Of a stretch of 64,000 bases of DNA, positions 37,573 through 46,435 are shown in pieces. Position numbers and translations under genes: made by a program. The notes under the pieces were generated by a model, which searched no databases, had not been told where the DNA came from, and saw only the letters and a program-made list of their open reading frames with translations. Where the stretch lies: positions 638,385 through 702,384 of the forward strand of contig NZ_JACHFE010000001.1 in assembly GCF_014201735.1 (NCBI RefSeq), in the 5' to 3' direction. Position 1 is the first letter of the stretch, and each line of letters begins with the position of its first letter. This stretch comes from Marinobacter oulmenensis (lineage in GTDB: Bacteria; Pseudomonadota; Gammaproteobacteria; Pseudomonadales; Oleiphilaceae).

Positions 37573-39534
37573 ACGAAGTTAAAGGCAAAACTGCTCTCCG
37601 TCCTTCTTGCAACCACGCTTATTCCCGTTCTGATCATTGCCTCCCTCACCGTGCGGGATGCCATTAAACAGGCGGAGAAAGACTTCGTCAGCACCAGTAC
37701 CACCAACATCAATATCGTGGATGATTCCTTCCGGAACTTCTTCAATGTGATGGGCTACCAGGTGTCGTTCCTCGCAGACGATCCGATCATTACCAACGCG
37801 CAAAAAGGGGACATCTCCACCTACTTCGGTCCTGGCCGAAAACCCAGTGAGGTCGCCCGGGAGAATGGCGGGCGGGAAGAGGCCATGTTCAAGCTGTTCA
37901 GCGCCATCGGTGACAACAACCCCATGCTGGGATACGTGTACATGGGCGATAAGGACGGCGGCTACCTGGAATGGCCGGGCACTGCCGAGTATGGCGACTG
38001 GGATCCGCGCACCCGTCCCTGGTTTGATATGGCCAAAGATAACAATTACGAACTGGTTCGCCGTGATGGTTACTACTGGGAGCCGGGCGATGCGGTGTAT
38101 GTCTCAGTCATCAAGGCCTTTAAGAACAGCCGTGGCGAATTTGAAGGGGTGGTCGCCCTGGACGTATCGCTGAAGTCGCTCACCGACATGGTCAAAGAGG
38201 TAAAACTTGGCGAAACGGGCCACCTCATGATTGTTCAGGGCAATGGCAAGATCCTGGTTGACGGTGGCAACCCGGATAACAACTTCAAGGCCCTGGACGA
38301 AATGGACGCCGGTTACTTCTCCCGGATCGCCGAGACCAGTGACGGCGTGCTGGATGTCACTATCGACGGCGTCGATTACATGGCCAACGTGCACCAATCC
38401 AGCGACCTGGGATGGAAGTTCGTCAGCTTCAAGCAGCGCACCGAAATCCTGGCCCACGCGGTTCAGGTGGCCAGAAATACCGCCATCGTCAGCGTGGTTC
38501 TGGTGATCGTTTTCGGGCTGATTGGCCTGTACATCGTTAACCGCATCGTCACCCCCATCAACCTGGTGAAAGACAACCTCAAAACTATTGCGGAGGGCGA
38601 GGGCGACCTGACCACCCGCATCAAGGTGGACTCGAAAGACGAGGTGGGCGAGCTGGCCGAGTGGTTCAACCGCTTTATCGAATCCACGCGCACCATGATT
38701 CAGGACATCAAGACCACTGCCGAGAACATGGAGAGCGTGTCCACCAAGACCAACTCGGAGTCTATGGAGCTCTCTGAAAGTGCCTCGCGCCAACTGTCTG
38801 CCATTGAGCAGATAGTCACGGCCGTGACGGAAATGGCCGCCGCCAATGAAGTGGCCACCAACTGTGTGGATACCGCGTCACACGCTGAGGACGGACTGAA
38901 AGCGACCCTTTCCGGCCGGGAAGTGATCAACCGCAACGCCGAAAGCGTCAAAACCCTGGGCCAGCGCATCAGCGAATCCAGCGATGTGATTACCGAACTG
39001 GAGAAGGAGACTGGCAATATCAACGGCATCCTGTCCACGATTCAGGATATTGCGGAACAGACCAATCTGCTGGCGCTGAACGCGGCCATCGAAGCCGCTC
39101 GTGCTGGTGAGCAGGGGAGGGGCTTTGCGGTGGTTGCCGATGAAGTCAGAAACCTGGCCTGGCGCACACAGACCTCGACCGAAGAGGTTAACCAGATTCT
39201 CGGTAACCTTATTGGGCGCACCAAGGATGTGGCTTCGGCGATGAGCCTGAGTGTTGAGGAGTCCTCCTCCGCTGTCGCGCTGTCCAGAGAGGCTCTGGAG
39301 GCTTTCAATGACATCGAACAGGCTGTCGAGCGGATTCGTGACGTCTCCACCCAGTCCGCCAGTGCCGCCGAAGAGCAGCATTCGGTCACCGAGGATATCA
39401 ACCGCAACATCGTTTCCATCAACGACTCGGCCAACGAGGTGACCGATACCTCCAGAAACGTCGACGAACTGTGCTCGAAACAGGCGGACCTGAACCTGCG
39501 ACTGACGCAGTTGGTGTCGCGGTTCAAGACCTGA
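37573..39534 (+). CDS. dCache methyl-accepting chemotaxis protein with apparent ACG start
   Basis: Chemoreceptor of 653 residues if read from ACG 37573. The frame before the first standard start (GTG 37651) codes [20 protein letters not shown], a perfect receptor TM1, so the standard start would delete the membrane anchor. The frame is closed by TAG at 37567, and no ATG, GTG or TTG lies between it and 37651. TAGGTAG precedes the ACG. Next are a double Cache domain (~40-285; [40 protein letters not shown]), TM2 ~297-320, HAMP and the tip [21 protein letters not shown] sigma-28 promoter lies upstream. Confidence 0.85.
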   Translation, partial: TKLKAKLLSVLLATTLIPVLIIASLTVRDAIKQAEKDFVSTSTTNINIVDDSFRNFFNVMGYQVSFLADDPIITNAQKGDISTYFGPGRKPSEVARENGGREEAMFKLFSAIGDNNPMLGYVYMGDKDGGYLEWPGTAEYGDWDPRTRPWFDMAKDNNYELVRRDGYYWEPGDAVYVSVIKAFKNSRGEFEGVVALDVSLKSLTDMVKEVKLGETGHLMIVQGNGKILVDGGNPDNNFKALDEMDAGYFSRIAETSDGVLDVTIDGVDYMANVHQSSDLGWKFVSFKQRTEILAHAVQVARNTAIVSVVLVIVFGLIGLYIVNRIVTPINLVKDNLKTIAEGEGDLTTRIKVDSKDEVGELAEWFNRFIESTRTMIQDIKTTAENMESVSTKTNSESMELSESASRQLSAIEQIVTAVTEMAAANEVATNCVDTASHAEDGLKATLSGREVINRNAESVKTLGQRISESSDVITELEKETGNINGILSTIQDIAEQTNLLALNAAIEAARAGEQGRGFAVVADEVRNLAWRTQTSTEEVNQILGNLIGRTKDVASAMSLSVEESSSAVALSREALEAFNDIEQAVERIRDVSTQSASAAEEQHSVTEDINRNIVSINDSANEVTDTSRNVDELCSKQADLNLRLTQLVSRFKT

Positions 39535-39567
39535 GGCAGTTTTGATCAGGCAACGAAAGATGGATAA

Positions 39568-39600
39568 AACCGGGCGGCTTGGCCGCCCGGTTTTTTATTT
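39568..39600. terminator. Bidirectional intrinsic terminator between chemoreceptor and comEA-like gene
   Basis: An 11-bp stem AACCGGGCGGC/GCCGCCCGGTT with a TTG loop is followed by TTTTATTT on the plus strand and by an A/T-rich flank on the other strand. It serves the plus-strand chemoreceptor. It also overlaps the last codons of the minus-strand ComEA-like gene, whose TAA is at 39597-39595. Confidence 0.9.
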
Positions 39601-39867
39601 AACGGTGATCCGTTCGGCGTTCTTTTCCAGTGTACGAGCGCCGATGCCTTTGACATCCGACAACTGGTCCGCGGACTTGAAGGGGCCGTTGTTCTCACGG
39701 TATTCGATGATTGCCTGGGCCTTGCTTTCGCCAATGCCGTCAAGCTGGGCCAGGGTGGCGATATCGGCGGTATTGATGTTGACGGGGGTCGGGTCGGCGG
39801 CGTAGGCGGTGCCGGTGGCAAGGGTGAACAGCAGGATCAGTGTGGCGAAAAGAGACGTTGGTTTCAT
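39595..39867 (-). CDS. ComEA-like helix-hairpin-helix DNA-binding protein
   Basis: A 90-residue exported protein. A Sec signal (MKPTSLFATLILLFTLATGT, cut near AYA-AD) precedes a double helix-hairpin-helix domain (VNINTADIATLAQLDGIGES, DVKGIGARTLEKN). Such proteins bind incoming DNA in the periplasm during natural transformation, though many bacteria keep them without known competence. The ATG at 39867 has CAGGAGAATATCC upstream. A longer frame to 40134 only reads through the neighbouring RNA locus. The upstream GGA-hairpin RNA is on the same strand and might read into it. Confidence 0.9.
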   Translation of the reverse strand: MKPTSLFATLILLFTLATGTAYAADPTPVNINTADIATLAQLDGIGESKAQAIIEYRENNGPFKSADQLSDVKGIGARTLEKNAERITVK

Positions 39868-39984
39868 GGATATTCTCCTGAAGACATCGGTCATTGTTGG
39901 GGTGGCAGGCGTGACAAGCCTTGGCGTCCGATGTTCAGGTAGGTGCAGAGGAGAGGCTGGGAACATCTGAAAAGTCGGGCCGGT

Positions 39985-40173
39985 GCACGGAAGGAACCAC
40001 ATCCCTGTGGTTCCCGGATTCCGTGGCTGACCCCTGCCTAGATCCTTCAGGCTGCGCCGCATCCGTGGCGCTGTGTCCTTTTCATCCCTGTAACCCGATT
40101 CCTTTGGGCAACTCCCGATCCCTGGAGTCTTCATCCTTGAGCCAACATCCTTGCCAGCTTGTCATCCCTGACA
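39985..40173 (-). ncRNA. CsrB/RsmZ-like regulatory RNA (CsrA-sequestering)
   Basis: Read on the minus strand, eight GGA motifs of the CAGGGATG type occur in ~180 nt, several in hairpin loops: TGTCA-GGGA-TGACA (40173-40160), ACTCC..GGAGT with AGGGA (40128-40111), GCGCC..GGCGC with CGGA (40071-40054), GCCT..AGGC with AGGA (40052-40036), and a 9-bp stem around GGGA (40014-39993). AAGGATG, AAGGATG and CAGGGATG lie between them. A -10 TACACT (40185-40180) and a GacA-type box lie just upstream. RNAs of this design bind and titrate CsrA/RsmA. I see no clear 3' terminator, so the 3' end is approximate and read-through into the ComEA-like gene is possible. Confidence 0.75.
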
Positions 40174-40179
40174 TGATTC

Positions 40180-40246
40180 AGTGTACCGATTTCAGCAAAG
40201 CTGACTATCGGACATCGGATAGAGGCTTTGTAAGCTTTCTCCTACG
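40180..40246 (-). promoter_or_regulatory. GacA/UvrY-type box and promoter of the CsrB-like RNA
   Basis: TGTAAG-CTTTCT-CCTACG at 40229-40246 (plus-strand reading) matches the GacA upstream activating element TGTAAG-N6-CTTACA in the first half fully and in four of six bases of the second. It sits about 65 bp upstream of the predicted start at ~40173. The -10 is TACACT. No good -35 is seen at 17 bp, as expected for an activator-dependent promoter. A two-component GacS/GacA-like system is not in this window. Confidence 0.7.
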
Positions 40247-40331
40247 CCGTGTCCGCATTCGGGTGAACATCAGTTCATTTCTTTGGTGAACCATGAGCCA
40301 TACTGGTCAAATGGTTGGCGGCTTCATGGCC
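40247..40331. other. Gap between the RNA promoter and clpV
   Basis: Together with the RNA and its promoter this makes up the 464-bp region between the ComEA-like gene and clpV. This part holds no gene. I see no convincing terminator for clpV, so T6SS transcripts may run into the RNA locus. Confidence 0.4.
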
Positions 40332-42998
40332 TCAGGTCAGGTCGTAGGCGAATTCCCCCTGCCCATCCAGATTGATGACCAGCCTTTCAATCGGTTCACC
40401 CACGGCCATACGATTCAGGGTCTGCTCGGCAATGGTCGGCATCAGGCTTCCGGACAGTATGTTGTCGACGTTCCGGGCCCCGCTGTCACTGTCGGTGCAG
40501 CGTGCTGCGATGGCCTCCACGATGGCCGGGTCGTATTCAAAGCTCGCTTTATGATTGCTTTCGAAACGGCGTTTGATCCGATCCAGCTTGAGTTCAACGA
40601 TGCGGTCGAGAATCTCATTCTGTACCGGGTAGTAGGGAACAATGTTCAGGCGTCCCAGGAACGCGGGTTTGAAAACGTTATTGAGCTGGTCCCGCAGGCT
40701 TTCAGTGATGGTGTCTGGTTCCGGCAGCGTCTCGGCGCCCAGGCACTGGCGCATGATGTCGTCGGTGCCGACGTTGGAGGTCAGCAGAATGACCGTGTTG
40801 CGGAAGTTGATCTCACGGCCTTCGCCGTCATCCAGCACACCCTTGTCGAAGACCTGGAAAAACAGCTCCAGCACATCCGGGTGGGCTTTTTCCACTTCGT
40901 CCAGCAGCACCACGCTGTAGGGCTTGCGGCGGACGGCCTCGGTCAGTACGCCGCCTTCGCCGTAGCCGACATAGCCGGGAGGCGATCCCTTGAGGCTGGA
41001 GACGGTATGGGCCTCCTGGTATTCCGACATGTTGATAGTGATGACATTGCGCTCACCGCCGTAGAGAACATCGGCCAGGGACAGCGCCGTTTCGGTTTTG
41101 CCGACGCCACTGGGGCCAAGCAGCAGGAAGACACCAATCGGCTTGTTGGGATCTTCCATGCGGGCGCGGGAGATGGCGATGCGCTTGCCAATCTCGGCCA
41201 GGGCGTGGTCCTGGCCCAGTACCCGCTCGGCCAGAAGCTCAGGCAACTGCTGAACGGTGGTGATTTCATCCCGCAGCATCTTGCCCAGGGGGATGCCGGT
41301 CCAGTTGGAAATCACTTCGGCAATGACGTTGCCGTCCACGTGTCCGTGTACCAGGGAATGCTCATCCTGGATGGCCGACAGCTCCCGGCGCACGTCGCCA
41401 ATCTGCGCGCTCAGATCGTTGGCTTCGGCTTCCTGGCCTTCAGACTCGGCGGTTTCGCGCCGGGCTTCCAGTTCCTTCAACCGGGTGACAATGGCCTGCT
41501 CCCGTTCCCAGCGCTCGCTGAGATCGTCAATTTCCGCCTGGGTACGGGTGAGCTGCTGGTCGAGTTCGTTGAGAGCGTCGGCATGGTCGGCGCCTTCGCG
41601 CTGTTCCCGCTTAAGAACAGCGATCTCGGTCTGCAGGTTATCCCGGCGGCGGTAAGCATCTTCCAGAGCCGCCGGCTGGGATGACTGGGCCAGGGCAACC
41701 CGGGCGCAGGCGGTGTCCAGTACGCTGATGGCCTTGTCCGGCAACTGGCGGCCGGTCACGTAGCGGTGTGACAGCCGCACCGCCTGGATAATGCCGTCAT
41801 CGAGGATGCTGATCCTGTGGTGATCCTGCATGCGCTCGCTGAGCCCGCGCAGCATATGGATGGCGACATCTTCCGTGGGTTCTTCCACTTTGACCACCTG
41901 GAAGCGGCGGGCGAGGGCGGCATCTTTTTCAAAGTATTTCTTGTATTCGGCCCAGGTGGTGGCCGCGATGGTACGCAGCTCACCGCGGGCCAGTGCCGGT
42001 TTCAGCAGGTTGGCGGCATCGCCCTGGCCGGCCTGTCCGCCAGTGCCAATCAGGGTGTGGGCTTCGTCAATGAACAGGATGATCGGGTGCAGGCTGCGTT
42101 TGGTCTCCTCGATCACGCTCTTCAGGCGGTTCTCGAATTCGCCTTTGACCCCGGCCCCCGCCTGCAGCAGCCCGAGGTCGAGTGTGCGCAGTTCCACGTT
42201 CTGTAGCGGCGGTGGCACGTCACCGTTAACGATCCGAAGTGCCAGCCCTTCGACCACGGCGGTTTTACCAACCCCTGCCTCGCCGGTCAGGATCGGGTTG
42301 TTCTGGCGCCGGCGGGTCAGGATGTCGACCATCTGGCGCACTTCCTCTTCACGGCCCAGTACCGGATCGATGCGGCCCGCCCGGGCATTGCCGGTGAGAT
42401 CAATGGTGTACTGATCCAGCGCCGGGGTTTTGGACTTGGCTTTCCGAGTTTCCGCACCCTTGGCGCTGCTGGTTGACTGAGTGGTTGCCGGCCCGGATTC
42501 GGTTTCACCCAATGGCCGGACATGGCTGTCTTCGCTGCTGCCCCGGGTCAGATCGTTCAGGTGTGCCTGAAGGTCATCGACATGGATGCGCTCAAGCTCC
42601 GGGGCGCCCTCCAGGACCACCCGCCGTAATTCGTCCTCCCGGAGCAGCGCCAGCAGCAGGTGGCCGCTGCGAACCTGGGCTTCATCATGGTCCACGGAGG
42701 TGACCACCCAGGCCCGCTCAATCAGGCGAGTCAGCCTCGGCGACAGTGCCGGTGTCCGGGTGTTGCCGGTTTTGAAGGTGGCAATGGTGTCTTCCAACTG
42801 GCCGGCGAGCCGGTCCAGTGACACGTCATAGTGCCGGGCGATGCGGAGAATGTCGTTGTCGTCACTGTCCAGCAGTTTCAGCAGCAGGTGCTCGATGTCG
42901 ACATCGTACTGGCGTTCGGCCAGACAGAGGGCCGCGGCGCCTTCAGTGGCTTCGCGGCAGGGATCGTTCAGTTTGTTGAAAAGGGATTTGAGATTCAC
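40332..42998 (-). CDS. tssH: Type VI secretion AAA+ ATPase ClpV
   Basis: Cytosolic unfoldase that recycles contracted TssB-TssC sheaths. The 888-residue product has a ClpN domain (~1-150), first AAA+ module with Walker A GEAGVGKTA near 243 and Walker B ILFIDEAHTLIG, a coiled-coil middle domain (~410-520) and second AAA+ module with Walker A GPSGVGKTE near 635 and KGSPPGYVGYGEGG. Start is GTG 42998 with GGAG 9 bases upstream, overlapping the tssG stop (GTGA). It is the last gene of the minus-strand T6SS operon and lies next to the CsrB-like RNA. Confidence 0.97.
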   Translation of the reverse strand: MNLKSLFNKLNDPCREATEGAAALCLAERQYDVDIEHLLLKLLDSDDNDILRIARHYDVSLDRLAGQLEDTIATFKTGNTRTPALSPRLTRLIERAWVVTSVDHDEAQVRSGHLLLALLREDELRRVVLEGAPELERIHVDDLQAHLNDLTRGSSEDSHVRPLGETESGPATTQSTSSAKGAETRKAKSKTPALDQYTIDLTGNARAGRIDPVLGREEEVRQMVDILTRRRQNNPILTGEAGVGKTAVVEGLALRIVNGDVPPPLQNVELRTLDLGLLQAGAGVKGEFENRLKSVIEETKRSLHPIILFIDEAHTLIGTGGQAGQGDAANLLKPALARGELRTIAATTWAEYKKYFEKDAALARRFQVVKVEEPTEDVAIHMLRGLSERMQDHHRISILDDGIIQAVRLSHRYVTGRQLPDKAISVLDTACARVALAQSSQPAALEDAYRRRDNLQTEIAVLKREQREGADHADALNELDQQLTRTQAEIDDLSERWEREQAIVTRLKELEARRETAESEGQEAEANDLSAQIGDVRRELSAIQDEHSLVHGHVDGNVIAEVISNWTGIPLGKMLRDEITTVQQLPELLAERVLGQDHALAEIGKRIAISRARMEDPNKPIGVFLLLGPSGVGKTETALSLADVLYGGERNVITINMSEYQEAHTVSSLKGSPPGYVGYGEGGVLTEAVRRKPYSVVLLDEVEKAHPDVLELFFQVFDKGVLDDGEGREINFRNTVILLTSNVGTDDIMRQCLGAETLPEPDTITESLRDQLNNVFKPAFLGRLNIVPYYPVQNEILDRIVELKLDRIKRRFESNHKASFEYDPAIVEAIAARCTDSDSGARNVDNILSGSLMPTIAEQTLNRMAVGEPIERLVINLDGQGEFAYDLT

Positions 42999-44071
42999 AC
43001 CATTGCTCCATCATAGGTGATTTCAAAGACTGCGTGTCCGTTTGCGTCGGCTGACCGGTCGTTGGGCCTGAGCCACCCCAGGTGGCCAAGGCGGGGACTG
43101 TCATTCCCGCCAAGGCGCGGGACCGGGATTTCACGTTTGTCGAGAACCAGTTCAATCTCGAAGTCGAGTTCGATACCGGCGTAGAAGCGCAAAAGCTTGA
43201 GCAGCTTTTTGTGCGTGTCGGTTTTCGGTAGAAGTTCCTGATAGGCCTTCAGGCTCAGTGGCCCGAACCGGACTCGGAAGGTGGACTGGTAGTCCCGGAC
43301 CCGGGTACCAGCCACCGCGCCTGAGCCCAGCCGGGCGTTGGTCTGCCCCAGCCGGGTACACTGATCCGGAGCCAGTTGAATCCAGCGGCCGGAAAAAGGG
43401 ACTACCCGGCAGGGCTGGCCGAAGGTGTAAGTCAGAATGGATTCCAGATTGCCGGCATTGCGCGGTTTCTGGGTCCACAGCCCCGAGAACCAGGTGAACA
43501 GATTGCGGCCCAGGGCGCCGGTATCGTCTTCCCGGTCCAGTGTGTGGTCGAGGGTATTCGGAGTAAAACCGGCCAGGTGCAGCAGCCACTCTTCGAAATC
43601 CGCCGTACCCTTGCGCTCATACTCGATGTGGAACCGGTACTTCTGCCAGGCTTCGTAGAATAGCGCCGTCATCCGGTGCGAGAACAGGTCCATGAAGGCA
43701 TGGGCACCGTCGTCGCGTTTCTCGATGTGACGGATGATCAGCAGTTCCGTATAGGGCCGGGGCAGAACGCCTGATGGCCCGACCAGCCCCATGAAGGTGG
43801 TCTGGATTTCACTGAGCGGCTCGTTGCTGGCTGACAGGGCCTTGTCGTTCTCAAACGACAGACCACTGATTTCGCTCGGCGGAAAGCTGAGCGATAACAG
43901 GGACCGGAAGCGTAGCGGGTCCTGATGGGGGCGGTTTTCGGGATCAATCCGGCCATTACGGCTGTAGTGCAGCCGAAGCAGCCGCACCATCTGGAAGAAC
44001 CCGAAACGCCAGGGCTCTGCACGGGCCTGATCAATCAGACCAGGGGCTGAGTACCGGTTCTCGGCTGCCAT
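42995..44071 (-). CDS. tssG: Type VI secretion baseplate protein TssG
   Basis: Baseplate wedge component that binds TssF. The 358 residues start MAAENRYSAPGLIDQARAEP, then WRFGFFQMVRLLRLHY, typical of the family, and include LLIIRHIEKRDDGAHAFMDL, FSHRMTALFYEAWQKYR and a C-terminal beta-rich half. The start overlaps the tssF 3' end by 37 bp and the stop overlaps clpV by 4 bp, so the operon is tightly packed. Confidence 0.95.
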   Translation of the reverse strand: MAAENRYSAPGLIDQARAEPWRFGFFQMVRLLRLHYSRNGRIDPENRPHQDPLRFRSLLSLSFPPSEISGLSFENDKALSASNEPLSEIQTTFMGLVGPSGVLPRPYTELLIIRHIEKRDDGAHAFMDLFSHRMTALFYEAWQKYRFHIEYERKGTADFEEWLLHLAGFTPNTLDHTLDREDDTGALGRNLFTWFSGLWTQKPRNAGNLESILTYTFGQPCRVVPFSGRWIQLAPDQCTRLGQTNARLGSGAVAGTRVRDYQSTFRVRFGPLSLKAYQELLPKTDTHKKLLKLLRFYAGIELDFEIELVLDKREIPVPRLGGNDSPRLGHLGWLRPNDRSADANGHAVFEITYDGAMV

Positions 44072-45870
44072 TGGGCGACTCTCTGCTCGCGCTGACTCGA
44101 GCGCAGGGTAAGTTGAGTGAAGCTGTTGAGGCTGCAGTACTGGCCGAAGAAATGGTCCAGCACCATGCCAAACAGATAGATGCCACTGCCGATAAACTGG
44201 TTTTCGTCCAGTTCCAGGGTGATCCCGGTTCCGCGCACGAACGCCGGGCGCGGGTGCCCTATGCGGGTCATCACCGGTGCACTGTGGATGCTGGCGATGC
44301 CATTGATCTGCTTGCGGATGGCCGAAGCCTGCCGGTAGTTGTAGAGCGACAGCAGTTCCATGAGCGCATCCCGGCCGTTGGCGGCCAGCGACATATGATT
44401 CAGTGACAGGTGCGAGACCAGTCGCCAGATCAGGCCTTTGCCCATCGGTGGCCGGACAGACTCGGAGGGTTTGCGCAGGCAGCGTATCTGCTCGACAACC
44501 TGCTCCTGCTCAAGCGTGAAGTCGCCCTGGGGATGACCGATGGTCATCAGTTTGGGCAGATCCCGGTTGCTGCAGGTCAGGCGCAGGCTCAGGGTATCGC
44601 TACTGCCGTCCAGCAGTTCCAGCTCCCGATCGACCACCCTCAGTTTCATTTCCGTGCCCGGGTCACGGGCGTTGCCGGAGCTGACCCGGCGGGCCAGCCA
44701 ATAACTCTGCTGGGACTGCCTCTCGCTGTCCCTGGGCTCAAAAAAGGGCAGGCAGGGGGAGACCTTGTCGCGGGTGGCGGTGCGTACAACCCGCGTCACG
44801 TCATCAATGGACACGACTTCGGTGGAGCCTGCATGCCGCACATCCGGTATCACCGGGTATTCGTCACGGGTATGGCTGAGCTTGATGGGTTCGGCCTGTT
44901 GCGGGAACAGGTTGACCACCGGGGTACAGCCCAGGCGGAAGTTGTGCAGGTCCAGCGTCTGGGACAGCCGGGAAAGCGTCTCCTGCTGGTCGTAGTCCCG
45001 GAACAGGAAATGCAACTGGATCTGGGTGACCGCCTGGTTGGCCAGGGGGCGCTCCAGCCCGCCCAGGTCGAAGAACAGGAACTTTTCCGGGAAGGTGAAG
45101 TATTCATGGAGCAGCCGGTAGCCCAGGAAGGAACGTTCCGAGTAATCAATCAGCCCCTCATCCGGGCCAAAACCGACCGGGGATATGGCATCCGGACCCA
45201 GCCCGATCTCACGGGGCTGGCCGTTTTCAACAAAGCTGACGGAAACTCTTGCCACGTTGTTCAGCAGCATCTCGTAGAGCGGATGCATCAGGCTGCCCTC
45301 GCCGTCCAGGAAGAAGCGCAGGCTGTCCAGCCCCATTTTTCCAAAGTCGGTGTTGCCGATGCTCTGCAGCGTCAGGCTGAGCTTGGCTTCGTGCTCGTTG
45401 CCGTGACGGTTGAAGGACGACCGTTCCAGTTTTTTGAGCTCGGCACCGGTCAGGGTGACCGGCCAGACATCCACCGGGTAACAGGTCCTGAATCGGCAGA
45501 AAGTCTCACCCACTGGCCGTGAATGCAGCGCGGTATGGCGGGGCAGGTGATAGCGGCCGGTCAGGGAGGTCTTGGGGCCCGGATCAAACTCGACGATGGA
45601 AAGCGCCGGTGTTGGCCTCAGGTAGTGGGGGTAGAGGACATCCAGAAACGCTTCGACGATTTCCGGAAAGCCATCATTCAGCTTTTTGTGAACCCGCGCG
45701 CTCAGGAAGGCGAAGGATTCGATCATTCGCTCCGCATGCGGATCCTCGCAATAATCCCCCTCCAGCAGCAGCCGGGAGGCGATTTTCGGATAACGATTGG
45801 CGAACTCCTGACCCAGGTAGCGCAGGTGTGAGAGTTCCTTCTCGTAGTAGGGCAGCAAGTCGTCAAGCAT
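44035..45870 (-). CDS. tssF: Type VI secretion baseplate protein TssF
   Basis: Large baseplate subunit of the wedge complex. The 611-residue protein opens MLDDLLPYYEKELSHLRYLG and continues EFANRYPKIASRLLLEGDYC, the standard TssF beginning, followed by AERMIESFAFLSARVHKKLN and VLYPHYLRPTPALSIVEF. Near the C terminus GTGITLELDENQFIGSGIYL is also typical. The ATG overlaps the tssE TGA by one base. Confidence 0.96.
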   Translation of the reverse strand: MLDDLLPYYEKELSHLRYLGQEFANRYPKIASRLLLEGDYCEDPHAERMIESFAFLSARVHKKLNDGFPEIVEAFLDVLYPHYLRPTPALSIVEFDPGPKTSLTGRYHLPRHTALHSRPVGETFCRFRTCYPVDVWPVTLTGAELKKLERSSFNRHGNEHEAKLSLTLQSIGNTDFGKMGLDSLRFFLDGEGSLMHPLYEMLLNNVARVSVSFVENGQPREIGLGPDAISPVGFGPDEGLIDYSERSFLGYRLLHEYFTFPEKFLFFDLGGLERPLANQAVTQIQLHFLFRDYDQQETLSRLSQTLDLHNFRLGCTPVVNLFPQQAEPIKLSHTRDEYPVIPDVRHAGSTEVVSIDDVTRVVRTATRDKVSPCLPFFEPRDSERQSQQSYWLARRVSSGNARDPGTEMKLRVVDRELELLDGSSDTLSLRLTCSNRDLPKLMTIGHPQGDFTLEQEQVVEQIRCLRKPSESVRPPMGKGLIWRLVSHLSLNHMSLAANGRDALMELLSLYNYRQASAIRKQINGIASIHSAPVMTRIGHPRPAFVRGTGITLELDENQFIGSGIYLFGMVLDHFFGQYCSLNSFTQLTLRSSQREQRVAQWQPRTGTQPLV

Positions 45871-46352
45871 CAGGCTAGATTCTGTACCTTGTATTGTCGG
45901 GTGTTGACCTGCAGAACGGCATCGAACGCCACGTGTTGCCTGGCCTCACTGAGCGACAGCATGGCTTCGATCCGGAACTGGAGGATGCGGTCGTGGGTGT
46001 CGGGGTTGAGCAGATGAACCCGAACGCTGCTGAAACGGCGGTCACCATGCTCGATGGTGCGTTCGAGCTGGCGCTGGATCAGTTGGCGGTCTTCGGTGCT
46101 GCGCACGCCACGACTGAGGAAGTCAGGCAGCCCGAAGTCCAGCAAGGTGCCCTGCAGCGACGGCCAGGCATCCAGCTCGCCACCGATAAGTTCACGCCGG
46201 GTGTTAACCAGCAGCTCCAGATCCCTGACCACCGATGCCTTGTAATGGGACACCGAGCACCGGTGACCGGGCGAAGCCTCGGTCACCTGATTGGGGCTGT
46301 TGTCGAGCAGTCGGTCAAGCAGGGTCGGGACCATCTGCATGGAATCGCTCAT
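45870..46352 (-). CDS. tssE: Type VI secretion baseplate protein TssE (gp25-like)
   Basis: Baseplate protein related to phage T4 gp25, joining baseplate and sheath. From the ATG at 46352, with AAGGAG upstream, it has 160 residues: TLLDRLLDN, a central SHYKASVVRDLELLVNTRRE, the LLDFGLPDFL segment and a C-terminal beta region (SVRVHLLNPDTHDRILQFRI). A longer frame to 46403 adds unlikely residues. Confidence 0.94.
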   Translation of the reverse strand: MSDSMQMVPTLLDRLLDNSPNQVTEASPGHRCSVSHYKASVVRDLELLVNTRRELIGGELDAWPSLQGTLLDFGLPDFLSRGVRSTEDRQLIQRQLERTIEHGDRRFSSVRVHLLNPDTHDRILQFRIEAMLSLSEARQHVAFDAVLQVNTRQYKVQNLA

Positions 46353-46435
46353 CGCGTCGCACTCCTTGCTATTCCGGGGGATTCCGCCACCACGACATCC
46401 CATGTCCCGGTGGCATCAGGAACCGGTCAGGCTCC

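Noticed and set aside
37651..39534. Chemoreceptor starting at GTG 37651
   Set aside because: It would lack the first membrane span that is encoded in frame just upstream.
39595..40134. ComEA-like gene extended to 179 codons
   Set aside because: The extra N-terminal part reads through the GGA-hairpin RNA locus and would bury the clear signal peptide at residue 90. The ATG at 39867 has a good ribosome site.
40293..41684. Long plus-strand frame antisense to clpV
   Set aside because: clpV on the other strand is certain. The antisense translation is low-complexity and family-free.
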